NCBI RefSeq assembly: GCF_029223485.1
Contig: NZ_JARHTP010000005.1
Coordinates: 372,001 to 436,000 of the forward strand
Length of the DNA: 64,000 nucleotides
From: Streptomyces coacervatus
GTDB taxonomy: Bacteria > Actinomycetota > Actinomycetes > Streptomycetales > Streptomycetaceae
Direction: 5' to 3'
Below are positions 50,950-60,631 of this stretch, one piece after another. The notes beneath the pieces were generated by a model. The model had not been told where the DNA came from and did no database searches. It saw nothing but the letters and a program-made list of their open reading frames with translations. Position 1 is the first letter of the stretch; each line of letters begins with the position of its first letter. The position numbers and the translations under genes are program-made.

Positions 50950-51363
50950 TCAGTCCGGAGCGTTCACCATCGAGGCCGCGGCGTATGTCAGGTACTTCCA
51001 CAGCTGCTGCTCGTGCTCCTCGGACAGGCCGAGGTCGTCGACGGCGTCCCGCATGTGCCGCAGCCAGGCGTCGTGCGCCTCGCGGTTCACGGTGAAGGGG
51101 GCGTGGCGCATACGCAGCCGGGGGTGGCCGCGGTTGTCGCTGTACGTCGTCGGGCCGCCCCAGTACTGGATCAGGAACAGCGTGAGGCGCTCCTCGGCCG
51201 GGCCGAGGTCCTCCTCGGGGTACATGGGCCGCAGCACCGGGTCCTCGGCCACACCCTCGTAGAAACGGTGGACGAGGCGGCGGAAGGTCTCCTCCCCGCC
51301 GACCTGCTCGTAGAAGGTCTGCGTCTCAAGCGTGCCGCGCCGAATCTCATTCACACTCCCCAT
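50950..51363 (-). CDS. glbO: Group II truncated haemoglobin
   Basis: 137 residues. FRRLVHRFYEGVAEDPVLRPMYP (B-helix Tyr), YWGGPTTYSDNRGHPRLRMRHAPF (proximal His in RHAPF) and DAWLRHM (Trp G8) are the signature of GlbO-type trHbs, which bind oxygen or nitric oxide. I chose the ATG at 51363; the longer open frame upstream has no globin features. It converges on the preceding gene with 50 bp between stops. Confidence 0.93.
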   Translation of the reverse strand: MGSVNEIRRGTLETQTFYEQVGGEETFRRLVHRFYEGVAEDPVLRPMYPEEDLGPAEERLTLFLIQYWGGPTTYSDNRGHPRLRMRHAPFTVNREAHDAWLRHMRDAVDDLGLSEEHEQQLWKYLTYAAASMVNAPD

Positions 51364-51486
51364 GCTCTCAGACCGCGCGGAGGAGGACTTGAGGCTTAGG
51401 TCCCGCCCCTCACCCAGGAATCGGACATTCCGGATTCGGCGGCTCCGGTACTCGCCTCGGGCCCCGTCCCGCAGCACAGTGGACGT

Positions 51487-52476
51487 ATGGGCGCAGCTGC
51501 TCTCGACAAGGATCTGGACGACCTCGCCGCCACCGCACGGGCCGCGCTCGTGCGGGAGATCGACGCGAGCGGGGCCTGGGACGACGACCCGGTGTGGCAG
51601 GAGGCGTTCGAGGCGGTCCCGCGCCATCTCTTCGTGCCGTACTACTACGTCGGGGCCGTCGGCGGCTATGAGCGGCGGTGGGGCGAGAGCCCTGATCCGC
51701 GGGCGCGCGAGCGCTGGCTGCGCGGTGCCTACGAGGACGCCCCGCTGGCCACCCGGCTGCGCGACGGCGAGCTCGTCTCCTCCAGCAGCCAGCCGTCGCT
51801 GATGGCGAAGATGCTGGCCGAGCTGAGGGTCGAGGACGGCAACCGGGTCCTGGAGATCGGGGCGGGCACCGGCTACAACGCGGCCCTGCTGGCCCACCGG
51901 CTCGGCGACGACGACCTGGTCACCACCGTCGATCTGGAGCCGGAGATCACCGAGTCGGCCCGGCAGCACCTGGCCGCCGCCGGATACCACCCGGCCGTCG
52001 TCACCGGCGACGGCGCGCGCGGAGTCCCCGAACGCGCCCCCTACGACCGGATCATCGCGACCTGCACTCTGACCTCGATCCCGCAGGCCTGGCTCGCCCA
52101 GTGCAGCCCCGGCGCCCGCATCCTGGCCCCGCTGGCCACCGGCCTGATCGCCCTGACGGTCCAGGACGCCACACACGCCGAGGGCCGCTTTCTGCACACC
52201 CCCGCCTACTTCGTGCCACTACGCGGCGAGACCCGCCCCGAACCGGGAACGGCCGACCTGGGGGCCATCCCACGCCGCTTCCGGGACCACGAACTCTTCC
52301 GCTTCCTGCTGGCCCTGACCCGCGGCACCCTCGACCCACAGGAGGCCTTCACCCTGTGGGAGCGCGAGGACCAGCCACAGCGGGAGCGCTATGGCATCAC
52401 GGTCAACGGGGAGCAGGAGCAGCAGTGGGCATGGCTCGACGACCCGGAGGGACCGTACATCTGGCCCCTCCGGTGA
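51487..52476 (+). CDS. SAM-dependent methyltransferase, PCMT-like
   Basis: 329 residues. An N-terminal segment VPRHLFVP is followed by SSSSQPSLMAKMLAEL, the protein-L-isoaspartate methyltransferase signature, then VLEIGAGTGYNAALLA (SAM binding) and VDLEPE. A C-terminal extension of about 110 residues is present, as in the larger actinobacterial PCMT-like proteins. It may repair isoaspartate or methylate another target. Divergent from glbO with a 123-bp gap. Confidence 0.88.
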   Translation: MGAAALDKDLDDLAATARAALVREIDASGAWDDDPVWQEAFEAVPRHLFVPYYYVGAVGGYERRWGESPDPRARERWLRGAYEDAPLATRLRDGELVSSSSQPSLMAKMLAELRVEDGNRVLEIGAGTGYNAALLAHRLGDDDLVTTVDLEPEITESARQHLAAAGYHPAVVTGDGARGVPERAPYDRIIATCTLTSIPQAWLAQCSPGARILAPLATGLIALTVQDATHAEGRFLHTPAYFVPLRGETRPEPGTADLGAIPRRFRDHELFRFLLALTRGTLDPQEAFTLWEREDQPQRERYGITVNGEQEQQWAWLDDPEGPYIWPLR

Positions 52477-52488
52477 CAGTGGCGGCTT

Positions 52489-52526
52489 TTAAGGGGCGCG
52501 GGGAACTGCGCGACCAGCCACGACGC
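52489..52526 (+). repeat. Dispersed intergenic repeat copy
   Basis: AAGGGGCGCGGGGAACTG then CGCGACCAGCCACGACG, in the 70-bp convergent gap between the PCMT-like and FHA genes. As at 12500, it occupies a place where a bidirectional terminator is expected. Confidence 0.8.
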
Positions 52527-52546
52527 AGCCGCAGACGAAAAGCCGT

Positions 52547-53839
52547 CTAACCCCGACGGATCGTGATCGTCGTCCACGCACCCACGTGCACCCGATCCCC
52601 GTCCTGCAACGGCACCGGCACAAAGGGTTGAATCGGCTCATCAGAGCCGTTGACCGTCGTACCGTTCGTCGAGTTCTGGTCGACGACCGCCCAGCTGCCG
52701 TCCGGCTGCTGCACCAGCACCGCGTGCTGGTGCGAGACGCCCGGGTCCTCCGGCGGCACCGCCAGGTCGATGTCGGGGGTGTCGCCGGTGGAGTGCCGGC
52801 GGCGGCCGATGGTGATCTGGTTGCCGCTGAGGGTGCGCTGCTGCTCGGGCGAGTACGCGGGCAGGTTGAGGCCCGCGGCCTCGGGGCCGGAGCGCTGCAT
52901 CATCGCCATGAAGTACTCGCGGTCCGGACCGATGGTCGCCATCCAGGTCACAGGCCCTGCGTGCGTCTGCGGGTAGCCCTGGCCGGGTGGGGGCGGGGGC
53001 GGGGCCTGGGTCGCGCCGGGCTGCGGATAGCCGTAGCCACCGCCCTGACCGGGACCACCGGGGCCGGGGCCGCCGGACGGCGGGGAGATCACCCAGTCGT
53101 CGTCACCGCCGCCGAAGGACGGACCGCCGGGCTGCGGCGGCCGGCTCGTCTCCTGCGGGAAGGGGGGCGGGGCCGGCGGGCCGGGCTGCTGGTACGCCTG
53201 CGGCGCGCCACCGAAGCCTCCGGGGCCACCTGGACCACCGGGACCCGTGTGCGGTGTGGGCCCGGGCGGCGGCGGGACCGGACGCGACGGGTCGGGGCCG
53301 AAGCCGGACCGGTCGGTGAAGGGGCTCGGCGGGCCGGACGGCTCGGTGCCGAACGGGTTCGGCGGGCCCGAGGGCTCGGAGCCGAAGGGCGGGCCCGGCG
53401 GGATCGGCTCGGCCGGGCGGTTCATCTGGGACGGGCGCGAGCCCTGGTACTCGTACGAGTCGCCGCCGCCGTACGACGGTCCGGGCGGCTGCTGCTGGAA
53501 CGGCGCGCCGGGGCCGGGCGCCGGCGGGCGCGGGGCGGCCGGGGTGTACGAGGTCGCGGTGTTCGTCAGGAAGTTCCACCGGCACTCCTCGCAGAACGGC
53601 GCGCCGCCCTCACGGGGCGTACGGCACTGCGGGCAGAGCTCCGGCTCGTGGTCGGGCACCGCGGACAGGGGCGGACGGCCGCCGGGCTGGGGGCCCTGGC
53701 CGGGCGGCGGGAAGCCGTAGCCGCCGCCGTGCGGGGGCGGCGGGGGAGGGGGCGGAGGCACGGCACCGGCCATGCGGTGACCGCAGACCTCGCACCAGTC
53801 GTCGGAACCCGACTGGTGTCCGTTCGGGCAGGTCGGCAT
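52547..53839 (-). CDS. FHA-domain protein with N-terminal zinc ribbons
   Basis: 430 residues. Two zinc-ribbon-like pairs (CPNGHQSGSDDWCEVCG at 4, CPQCRTPREGGAPFCEEC near 70), a Pro/Gly-rich linker of about 190 residues, and an FHA domain at the end (IGRRRHS near 341, VSHQHAVL near 370, NSTNGTTVNG near 395). FHA domains bind phosphothreonine, so it is a likely target or reader of the PknG-like kinase in the same block. It is the last gene of the signalling block. Confidence 0.92.
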   Translation of the reverse strand: MPTCPNGHQSGSDDWCEVCGHRMAGAVPPPPPPPPPHGGGYGFPPPGQGPQPGGRPPLSAVPDHEPELCPQCRTPREGGAPFCEECRWNFLTNTATSYTPAAPRPPAPGPGAPFQQQPPGPSYGGGDSYEYQGSRPSQMNRPAEPIPPGPPFGSEPSGPPNPFGTEPSGPPSPFTDRSGFGPDPSRPVPPPPGPTPHTGPGGPGGPGGFGGAPQAYQQPGPPAPPPFPQETSRPPQPGGPSFGGGDDDWVISPPSGGPGPGGPGQGGGYGYPQPGATQAPPPPPPGQGYPQTHAGPVTWMATIGPDREYFMAMMQRSGPEAAGLNLPAYSPEQQRTLSGNQITIGRRRHSTGDTPDIDLAVPPEDPGVSHQHAVLVQQPDGSWAVVDQNSTNGTTVNGSDEPIQPFVPVPLQDGDRVHVGAWTTITIRRG

Positions 53840-53925
53840 GTCGGCGCTTCCCCCTCTCTTTCAGGAACTCTGTTCAGGAAAGTTCTTGTCAGGGAACTTT
53901 CGCGTCACTTCTTTGGACTTCTACG

Positions 53926-55272
53926 TCACTTCTTTACACGAACAGTCTTTGTCGACCGTGTCTCGAGAGTCATCTCGTCGGCCTCCTCGACCTTCGCCTT
54001 CAGTCGCACAGTACCTGTCGCGGCATCGACCACGTCCACCACCTTCGCAAGCAGTTTCGCAGTATCCGCGTTCCCGGAGGCGCTGGCGAGCTGAACGGCC
54101 CGGCCCAGTTTGGCGGTTGCTCCATCCATATCGCCCGCTTTGCGAAGATCGAGCCCTTGTTGGATGGCTTGTGCCAGTTCGGCCTGGCCGGTGTAGTGGG
54201 CGACCTGCGGGTTGATCGACGTGGAAGCCGTCATGTCGTCGGTCCACACGGCCCTGACCAGGCCCTGGGCGCCCAGGTTCTGTGCACTCCCGTCGGGCTG
54301 CGGGATCACCAGGGACACCCGGGCGGCGAGCATCTCCTGGCCGAGGTTCGCGGCCGGGACCTCGACGCATACGTGGTAGTCGCGGGACTCGTCCCCCCAG
54401 GAGCCGGTGGGGTAGTCCCCGGCGCGCGGGCCGGCCTCGGTGCGGCGGTCGGTCAACTCCTCGACGGTGGGCGCGACTTGCTTGACGAACTTGATGGTTG
54501 TGCCGACCGGCGTCCACAGCCTGAGAGCGACGTCGGCGACCTCCTTGCCCATGGCCGTCTCCATCATCTGCGTGAAGTCGGCGGCGAGGCCGGCCGGGTC
54601 GGCGACGATGTCGGCGGTGCCGAGCAGGGCGGAGGCGATCCCTGTGACTTCTTTCACTTCCCAGTCGGTGCCCACGCCACGTGCGTCACAGGTGAAACGT
54701 CCGGCACATGCGTCGAGCGCGGCTTTGAGGTCCTCGGGCGACTCGTGCTCATTGCGGCCGTCGGTGAGCAGGATGCCGTGGCGGATGGCGACCTCGTCCG
54801 AGGAGAGCAGACGGTCGGCGAGACGCAGCCAGGTGCCGATGGCCGTGCCGCCGCCGGCGCTGAGCTTGCGCAGGGCGTCCTTGGCCTGGTTGCGGGTGGC
54901 GGCGTCGGCGACCGCCAGGCGCCCGCCGCCCGGGTAGACCTCCTTGGCGACGTGCGTGCCGCCGATCACCGCGAAGTGCACCCCGTCGCGCAGGGTGTCG
55001 ATCGCGGCGGCCGTCGCGTCGCGGGCGTTGCGCATCTTGGTCGGCGGGTAGTCCATCGAGCCGGAACAGTCGACCATGATCGCCACCCCGGCGGACGGGC
55101 CCTGCCCCGGCGCATAGAGGTGGGGCGCGGCGACCGCGCTGCCGACCGTGCCGCCGCCGGTGGCGGTCACCGTGACGATCGCGTTGACCTCGCGGCCGCC
55201 CTCCGGCAGATACTCGTTCTGGTACACGTCCATCGAGAACTGCGGCACGTTGGACTTCGAGAAATTGGCCAT
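53926..55272 (-). CDS. VWA-domain protein
   Basis: 448 residues, soluble. The von Willebrand A domain (about 50-240) contains the MIDAS motif VDCSGSMD and TDGRNEH. A middle beta-rich part and a C-terminal helical segment (LAQAIQQGLDLRKAGDMDGATAKLGRAV) follow. Proteins of this type bind divalent metals and partner proteins. It lies between the PP2C and FHA genes in one direction, so it is probably part of the same phosphosignalling complex. Confidence 0.92.
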   Translation of the reverse strand: MANFSKSNVPQFSMDVYQNEYLPEGGREVNAIVTVTATGGGTVGSAVAAPHLYAPGQGPSAGVAIMVDCSGSMDYPPTKMRNARDATAAAIDTLRDGVHFAVIGGTHVAKEVYPGGGRLAVADAATRNQAKDALRKLSAGGGTAIGTWLRLADRLLSSDEVAIRHGILLTDGRNEHESPEDLKAALDACAGRFTCDARGVGTDWEVKEVTGIASALLGTADIVADPAGLAADFTQMMETAMGKEVADVALRLWTPVGTTIKFVKQVAPTVEELTDRRTEAGPRAGDYPTGSWGDESRDYHVCVEVPAANLGQEMLAARVSLVIPQPDGSAQNLGAQGLVRAVWTDDMTASTSINPQVAHYTGQAELAQAIQQGLDLRKAGDMDGATAKLGRAVQLASASGNADTAKLLAKVVDVVDAATGTVRLKAKVEEADEMTLETRSTKTVRVKK

Positions 55273-55323
55273 GCGTACTCAAATCCCCCTCGAAAACCCC
55301 GTGGTTGTGGGGTGACGACTGTG

Positions 55324-55347
55324 TGCGGACCGGTCCCCTCCGGTCCG
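55324..55347 (-). terminator. Hairpin between PP2C and VWA genes
   Basis: Perfect 9-bp stem GCGGACCGG/CCGGTCCGC with a 6-nt loop, 25 bp after the PP2C stop and without a T-run. It may partly stop or process the operon mRNA before the VWA gene. Confidence 0.5.
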
Positions 55348-55372
55348 CTGAGGCTTCCCCGTGTGCGCGGCC

Positions 55373-56725
55373 TCAGGCCGATCCTGCCCCCTGAGGCACG
55401 GCCGGGAACGGCACGACGGCCACTGTTACGTTGTCGTGGCCCCCGCCGTCCAGGGCGTGACCGACCAGCACGCGGGCGCTGTGCAGCGGACGTACGGCGG
55501 CATCGAGCGGTACGACCTCGGCCATCTCCTCGGCCGCCTCCGCGTAGTTCCACAGTCCGTCCGTGCACACCACCACTACACCCGGCCGGTCCGGCTTGAA
55601 GGAAGCGGTGTGCGGCTCGAGTTCGTAGGCGTCCGCGCCGAGCCAGCCGGTGATCGCGTGGGCCCGCTCGTCGGCGTAGGCCTCCGCCTCGCTCATCAGG
55701 CCCGCGGAGACCATCTGCGCGGCCCAGGAGTCGTCCTCGGTGAGCCGAGCCGGGGGTGAACTGCGGTCCACCGGCACCCAGTAGGCGCGGCTGTCGCCGA
55801 CCCAGCCGACGACCAGCAGCCCGGGCGTCACGACCGCGCCGACGATCGTGCAGGCAGGCGCGTTCTGGTGCGGGGTGTGCTCGCGGGCCGTGGCGGGTTC
55901 GTCGGCGAGGGCGTTGACGGCGTGCGAGGCGGCGACGATCGCGTCGTGCATGGCCTGCTGCGGGTGGGTGCCGCGCGGCAGGGCGGCGAGCAGCGACTCG
56001 TTCGCGGTCCGGGTGGCGGCGAGCGAGGCGTCGTCGGGGCGGGTCGCCGAGGAGACGCCGTCGCAGACGACCGCCACGGACACGGGGGAGCCGTCGGGCA
56101 GCGTGACGGTGCCGATGCCGAACGCGTCCTCGTTGCGGTGGTGGCGCAGACCGCGGTCGCTGACGGCGGCCAGCGGGCCGGACTCCTGCTCCATGTGGTC
56201 GCGCTCCCGGGGCTGGGCGTGCCCGCAGTTCTCGCAGTAGCCGTCGTTGTCGACGCGGCCCGCGCGGCAGGCCACGCACAGCTTGGCCTCCTCGGCGGGC
56301 GCGGGGAGGCCGGCCACGCGGGGGTCCGGGGCCTGCAGCGGGTACTCGTCGGGCACCGGCGGACGGTCGAAGCGCACACCGGAGGCCGGGGAGACCGGCG
56401 ATCCCGTGGGCGGCGACTGCTGAGGCGGCACCGGGGAACCGCCCGAGTCCGTGCCGTGCAGGTCCGTCGGCAGATGCGTCGCCGCCGGGGTGGCGGAGCC
56501 GCCCGGCCCGGCGACGGGCCAGGCCGCCCCGCCCGCACCGGTGCCGTCGGCCTCGCCCGACTGCAGGTCCGAGCCGTTCAGGGCGATGGTCGGATGGTCG
56601 TCCGGTCGTGCGGGCACTACGGACAGGTCGTATCCGCACGCACCGCAGAAACGGTCACCCGACTCAAGCGGCCACTCGCAGCTCGGGCAGTTCGACAGGG
56701 CGGCCTGCTGGGGCATCTGCGACAT
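55373..56725 (-). CDS. PP2C-family Ser/Thr phosphatase with zinc ribbons
   Basis: 450 residues. Two zinc-ribbon motifs (CPSCEWPLESGDRFCGACG near 10, CVACRAGRVDNDGYCENCG near 148) flank a Pro-rich linker. The PP2C domain (about 175-445) follows: VSDRGLRHHRNEDAF, VVCDGVSS, WVGDSRAYW and VVCTDGLWNY, with metal-binding aspartates. It probably reverses phosphorylation by the adjacent PknG-like kinase. I use the ATG at 56725, immediately before the kinase stop; a TTG one codon earlier also exists. Confidence 0.93.
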   Translation of the reverse strand: MSQMPQQAALSNCPSCEWPLESGDRFCGACGYDLSVVPARPDDHPTIALNGSDLQSGEADGTGAGGAAWPVAGPGGSATPAATHLPTDLHGTDSGGSPVPPQQSPPTGSPVSPASGVRFDRPPVPDEYPLQAPDPRVAGLPAPAEEAKLCVACRAGRVDNDGYCENCGHAQPRERDHMEQESGPLAAVSDRGLRHHRNEDAFGIGTVTLPDGSPVSVAVVCDGVSSATRPDDASLAATRTANESLLAALPRGTHPQQAMHDAIVAASHAVNALADEPATAREHTPHQNAPACTIVGAVVTPGLLVVGWVGDSRAYWVPVDRSSPPARLTEDDSWAAQMVSAGLMSEAEAYADERAHAITGWLGADAYELEPHTASFKPDRPGVVVVCTDGLWNYAEAAEEMAEVVPLDAAVRPLHSARVLVGHALDGGGHDNVTVAVVPFPAVPQGAGSA

Positions 56726-56728
56726 CAA

Positions 56729-59224
56729 CTACACCCACGTCCGGGGGCGGTAACGGTTGGCACGTTCCACCAGGTCGATCCTCTCCTCGCCGCCCCGCGC
56801 CAGCCGGGCCAGCGTGCGGTACGAACGCTCCAGGCCGAAGCGGAGTCCCCGCTCGTCCAGGTCGCTGCCGAGCAGTGCGCGCTGTGCGGCGGGCGCTACT
56901 ACCTGGCCCCCGGAGAGTATCCAGTCCAGGGCGCAGCCGAGGACTTCGGCCGACAACTGCTCCCGGCGCGCCGGATCCAGACCGTACGCGTCCAGCGCCT
57001 CGACCTGCCCGGCGGCGGCCCTCAGGTCCTCCAGGAACGGGGCGTCGGAGGCGGCCGCCGTACGCCCGCGCAGCCGCGCCCGTACGGCGGCCACGCGCGC
57101 GGCCGTGTAGTGGATCGACGACTCCGGCACCGACTCCAGCGTCCGTACGGCGCTACGGCGGTCCCCGGCCGCGAGCTGGACGCGGGCCAGGCCGAAGGCG
57201 GCGCTCACATAGCTGGGGTCGGTCGACCAGACCAGGCGGTAGTACTCGGCCGCATTGTCCAGCTGGCCCAGCACCTCCGCGCACAGGCCGAGCGCCAGCT
57301 TGGGCGCGGGCTCGCCGGGGAACGCGTCGTAGATCGCGTCGAAGGCGAGCGCGGCGCCCTCGTGGTCGCCGGTCACCAGCGCGGCCACGCCCCGGTACCA
57401 GACCACCCGCCAGTCGTCGGGCCGCTCGGTCTCCAGGGACTGCAGGGCGCCCAGCGCGGCGGCCGAGTCGCCGTTCTCCAGCCAGGCGCGGATCTGCCTC
57501 AGCCTGGTCTCGACCGACGCCGCCGGAGCCGCGGCGAGCGCCCCGAGCAGCTCGGCCGGCGCGGTGGTCATCAGGCCCGCGAGGAAGCCGGCGTTCGGGT
57601 CGGAGGGGTCGACGTGGGGGACGGGCAGGGCGAGGGCCGCGGTGGGGGAGTTGACGTGCTTGACGAGGGGCGCGGTGCCGTTGACGGAAGCGGGGAGCTG
57701 CGGCTGCTGCCCCTTGCGCGGCTGCACCGCCCGCGCCCCCAGCCGCGTCACGTCCCCCTGAAACTTCGGGAACAACTCCGTGTCCGTGACCTTCAGTTCG
57801 GGCCCCAGCAGCGTCGACAGCGCGGGCCGCGCACGCCCCGTCTGCAGCGACACGACCTCGCGCAGCACGCCTGTCAGCTGCTCCGCCATCTCCTGCGCGG
57901 AGGCGAACCGGCGGGCCGGGTCGGGGTCGGTGGCGCGCACCAGGAGGCGGTAGAAGGACTCGTACTGGCGGAAGACCTCGATGTTGTCGGGGTCGGGCAG
58001 GGAGTCCACGAAGACGTTCGTATAGCCCTGGAAGTCGAAGGACATGACGGCGAGTGTTCGCGCGACCGTGTAGAGGTCGGAGGCCACGGACGGGCCGACC
58101 TCCGCGACCTCCGGGGCCTGGTAGCCCACCGTGCCGTAGATGGCCGACTCCTCGTCGTCCATCCTGCGCACCGCGCCCATGTCGATCAGCTTGAGCTGGT
58201 CCTCGGTCTGGATCGCGTTGTCGACCTTGAAGTCGCAGTACAGCAGGTTGCGGCTGTGCAGATGGCCGAGCGCCTCCAGCGCCTCGATGCCGTACGCGCA
58301 GGCCTGCTCCACCGGCAGCGGATCCCGCTTGCCGCCCGGGGTGCGGCGGTCGTTGGCGATCTCCTTCAGCGACTTGCCGCCGACGTACTCCATGACGATG
58401 TAGCCGTCGAGCGAGCCGGTGCGCTGGTCGAGGTGCTCCACGAAGTTGTAGATCCGCACGATGTTGGAGTGCTCGATCTCGGCCAGGAAGCGCCGCTCGG
58501 AGATCGCCGCCGCCATCGCATCCTGGTCACCGGTGTCCAGCAGGCCCTTGAGGACCACCCACCGGTCGGAGACCGCCTTGTCCACGGCGAGGTAGACCCA
58601 GCCGAGCCCGCCGTGCGCCAGACAGCCCACGACCTCGTACTGTCCGTGGACGACGTCGCCGGCCTTCAGCTTCGGTACGAAGGAGTACGGGTTGCCGCAC
58701 TTGGTGCAGAAGCCCTCGGTGCGGCCCACGCGCTCCCCGCGCGAGCGGCCGACCGGCGCCCCGCAGTCGGAGCGCGAGCAGAACCGCTTGCGCTCGGGCA
58801 CCTCCGGGTTCTCCAGCACCATCGCGCGCGGGTCGGGCCGCGGCACGTCCGGCACCTGCACCAGGCCGACGCCCAGCCGGCCGCGGGAGCCGGTGCTGGT
58901 GCCGGAACCGGAGCTGCGCACCGACACCGAACGGCCCGTGGAGCTGCCCGACAGGGAGCGCGAGAGCCGCCCCGACACTGAGCGCCGGGACTTCGACGAC
59001 TGCGAGGACGTACGTGAGCTGCCCCGGCTGCCGGAGCGCGAACTGCCGCTGTCCTGCGAATCCTTGGCGCCGCCCGTGATGCCGGTGGCCGGCGAGCTCA
59101 CGATGCCCTTCGCCGACACGACCGGCGCGAGACCGCAAGTGTCGCAGTACAGCTCGCCGCCGCCCACGTCCTCGTACGTGCCCTCGCAGTCCGGCCGCTG
59201 GCACTGCTGCTCCGCCTGACTCAT
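56729..59224 (-). CDS. pknG: PknG-like Ser/Thr protein kinase
   Basis: 831 residues. Zinc-ribbon motif CDTCG (27-31), a Ser/Arg-rich stretch (about 55-116), a second zinc/rubredoxin-like motif (CSRSDCG...CTKCG), a kinase domain (about 195-460; LKGLL lysine, YCDFKVDN catalytic loop, LIDMGAV) and a C-terminal TPR-like half. This domain order is that of mycobacterial PknG, except for the SR-rich insert. PknG in mycobacteria and corynebacteria controls 2-oxoglutarate metabolism through a small FHA protein. The GlnH- and GlnX-like genes upstream support the same sensing role. Confidence 0.93.
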   Translation of the reverse strand: MSQAEQQCQRPDCEGTYEDVGGGELYCDTCGLAPVVSAKGIVSSPATGITGGAKDSQDSGSSRSGSRGSSRTSSQSSKSRRSVSGRLSRSLSGSSTGRSVSVRSSGSGTSTGSRGRLGVGLVQVPDVPRPDPRAMVLENPEVPERKRFCSRSDCGAPVGRSRGERVGRTEGFCTKCGNPYSFVPKLKAGDVVHGQYEVVGCLAHGGLGWVYLAVDKAVSDRWVVLKGLLDTGDQDAMAAAISERRFLAEIEHSNIVRIYNFVEHLDQRTGSLDGYIVMEYVGGKSLKEIANDRRTPGGKRDPLPVEQACAYGIEALEALGHLHSRNLLYCDFKVDNAIQTEDQLKLIDMGAVRRMDDEESAIYGTVGYQAPEVAEVGPSVASDLYTVARTLAVMSFDFQGYTNVFVDSLPDPDNIEVFRQYESFYRLLVRATDPDPARRFASAQEMAEQLTGVLREVVSLQTGRARPALSTLLGPELKVTDTELFPKFQGDVTRLGARAVQPRKGQQPQLPASVNGTAPLVKHVNSPTAALALPVPHVDPSDPNAGFLAGLMTTAPAELLGALAAAPAASVETRLRQIRAWLENGDSAAALGALQSLETERPDDWRVVWYRGVAALVTGDHEGAALAFDAIYDAFPGEPAPKLALGLCAEVLGQLDNAAEYYRLVWSTDPSYVSAAFGLARVQLAAGDRRSAVRTLESVPESSIHYTAARVAAVRARLRGRTAAASDAPFLEDLRAAAGQVEALDAYGLDPARREQLSAEVLGCALDWILSGGQVVAPAAQRALLGSDLDERGLRFGLERSYRTLARLARGGEERIDLVERANRYRPRTWV

Positions 59225-59228
59225 GACG

Positions 59229-60554
59229 TCACTCCCCCCTGCGGTCCTGAGGCCCGCCCTGCCCGGGCACGCGCGGGGCGCCCAGCACTTCGGCGGCCGC
59301 CTGCTGGTAGCGCAGCACGGCCTGTTCGGCGACGCGCAGATCGCACGGTGCGCTCCACAGCATGCGGCGCGCCGCGTCGTACCGCTCGATCAGGAACCGG
59401 TCCTCGGCGTACCCGAGCCGGGCGACCTTCGCCTTGTACGCGTCCAGGCGGCCGCGCAGCTCGGCGCGGACCGCCAGCGGCTGGGTGACCGCGGTCAACG
59501 ACTCGCGGGCGCGCAGCAGTTCGTCCTCCGCCTTCTGCTCCAGGGACTCCAGGAGCGGGGACAGACGGTGCCACTGGGCGTGTCTGCGGTACTCGGCGGC
59601 CGTCGCCAGCTGCTCCTGCAGCACGGTCGGCGGGCCGCTGACGACCGGCACCTCCGTGGCGGCGATCTTCGCGAGGACCTCACCGCGCGCGTTGCGCGCC
59701 TCCGCGAGGGTGCGGTCCGCCCGGCTGAGCACGTCACGCAGCTTCACCAGCCGCTGCTCCGCGTCCTGCCGGACGGTGAGCACGGCGTCGATCTCCCGGC
59801 GCACCTCCTCCAGGGCCCGCGCCTCCCGGTCGTACACCGTGGTGTCCGGCCGGCCGCCGCCCGGCGCCGAACTCCCCTGCGCGGGCAGCCAGTACGCGAG
59901 CGGGTCGGAGACCACCTGCTCGCGCAGCGAGGTCAGGGTGCGGGTGATGCGCTCCAGGTCGTCGCCGGACGGGTGCTCGCCGGGGCGCACGCCGACCGAG
60001 TGGGCGAGCGTACGGGTGCGCTGGAGCTCCGCGGCCAGTAAATCGATCCGGGCGGGCAGCGCCGACCAGACCGCGTCGGCCGTGACGACCATGTCCAGGC
60101 TCGTCGCATACAGCTCGTTCATCAGGTCGACCAGGGCGGCCAGGGAGAACTGCCGGCTGAGCTTGCCGGGGGCGGACAGCAGCGTCGGTGCGTTCGCCGT
60201 GGCCGTCGTCGAGCCCGCGACCGTGACGGACTCGCCGCGCAGCAGCTCCGTCAGCTCCACCAGGTCCTCACGGCTGGACCAGCGGCGGCGGGAGCGGATC
60301 TCCCGGGCGGAGCGCAACGCGTCCGTGTACGCGTCGAAGTACGCCCACAGCAGCGTGATCGACGATTCCGCGGCAGCCCATCGCTCCTTGGTGATCCCGG
60401 TCAGCTCGGCGCCTTCGAGGAGTCTGCGGCCCGCGTGGTCCTGCAGGGCGAGGAGCGAGGTCTCGATCGCCTCGTGCTCCGCGCCGAGCCGCGCCAGCGC
60501 ACGGTCCACCTCGTCCCGGTCCATCACCGGCCCGGCGGGGTCCGTGACGCCCAT
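59229..60554 (-). CDS. Coiled-coil protein of the PknG block, unknown
   Basis: 441 residues, mostly alpha-helical with several coiled-coil stretches (LARLGAEHEAIETSLLAL, EARALEEVRREIDAVLTV, LLESLEQKAEDELLRARESL). No membrane segment or enzyme motif. Codon 172 is TTA (60041-60039), so translation may depend on bldA tRNA. The gene ends 4 bp before the kinase start, and it probably links the membrane sensor to the kinase. I do not know its family name. Confidence 0.8.
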   Translation of the reverse strand: MGVTDPAGPVMDRDEVDRALARLGAEHEAIETSLLALQDHAGRRLLEGAELTGITKERWAAAESSITLLWAYFDAYTDALRSAREIRSRRRWSSREDLVELTELLRGESVTVAGSTTATANAPTLLSAPGKLSRQFSLAALVDLMNELYATSLDMVVTADAVWSALPARIDLLAAELQRTRTLAHSVGVRPGEHPSGDDLERITRTLTSLREQVVSDPLAYWLPAQGSSAPGGGRPDTTVYDREARALEEVRREIDAVLTVRQDAEQRLVKLRDVLSRADRTLAEARNARGEVLAKIAATEVPVVSGPPTVLQEQLATAAEYRRHAQWHRLSPLLESLEQKAEDELLRARESLTAVTQPLAVRAELRGRLDAYKAKVARLGYAEDRFLIERYDAARRMLWSAPCDLRVAEQAVLRYQQAAAEVLGAPRVPGQGGPQDRRGE

Positions 60555-60631
60555 CGATCACCTCTCGCTGCTGTCGTGTTCCGTCGTGTGGTGTCGTACG
60601 TCCTGCCGTACGTCCGTCAGTTCATGGTCGG

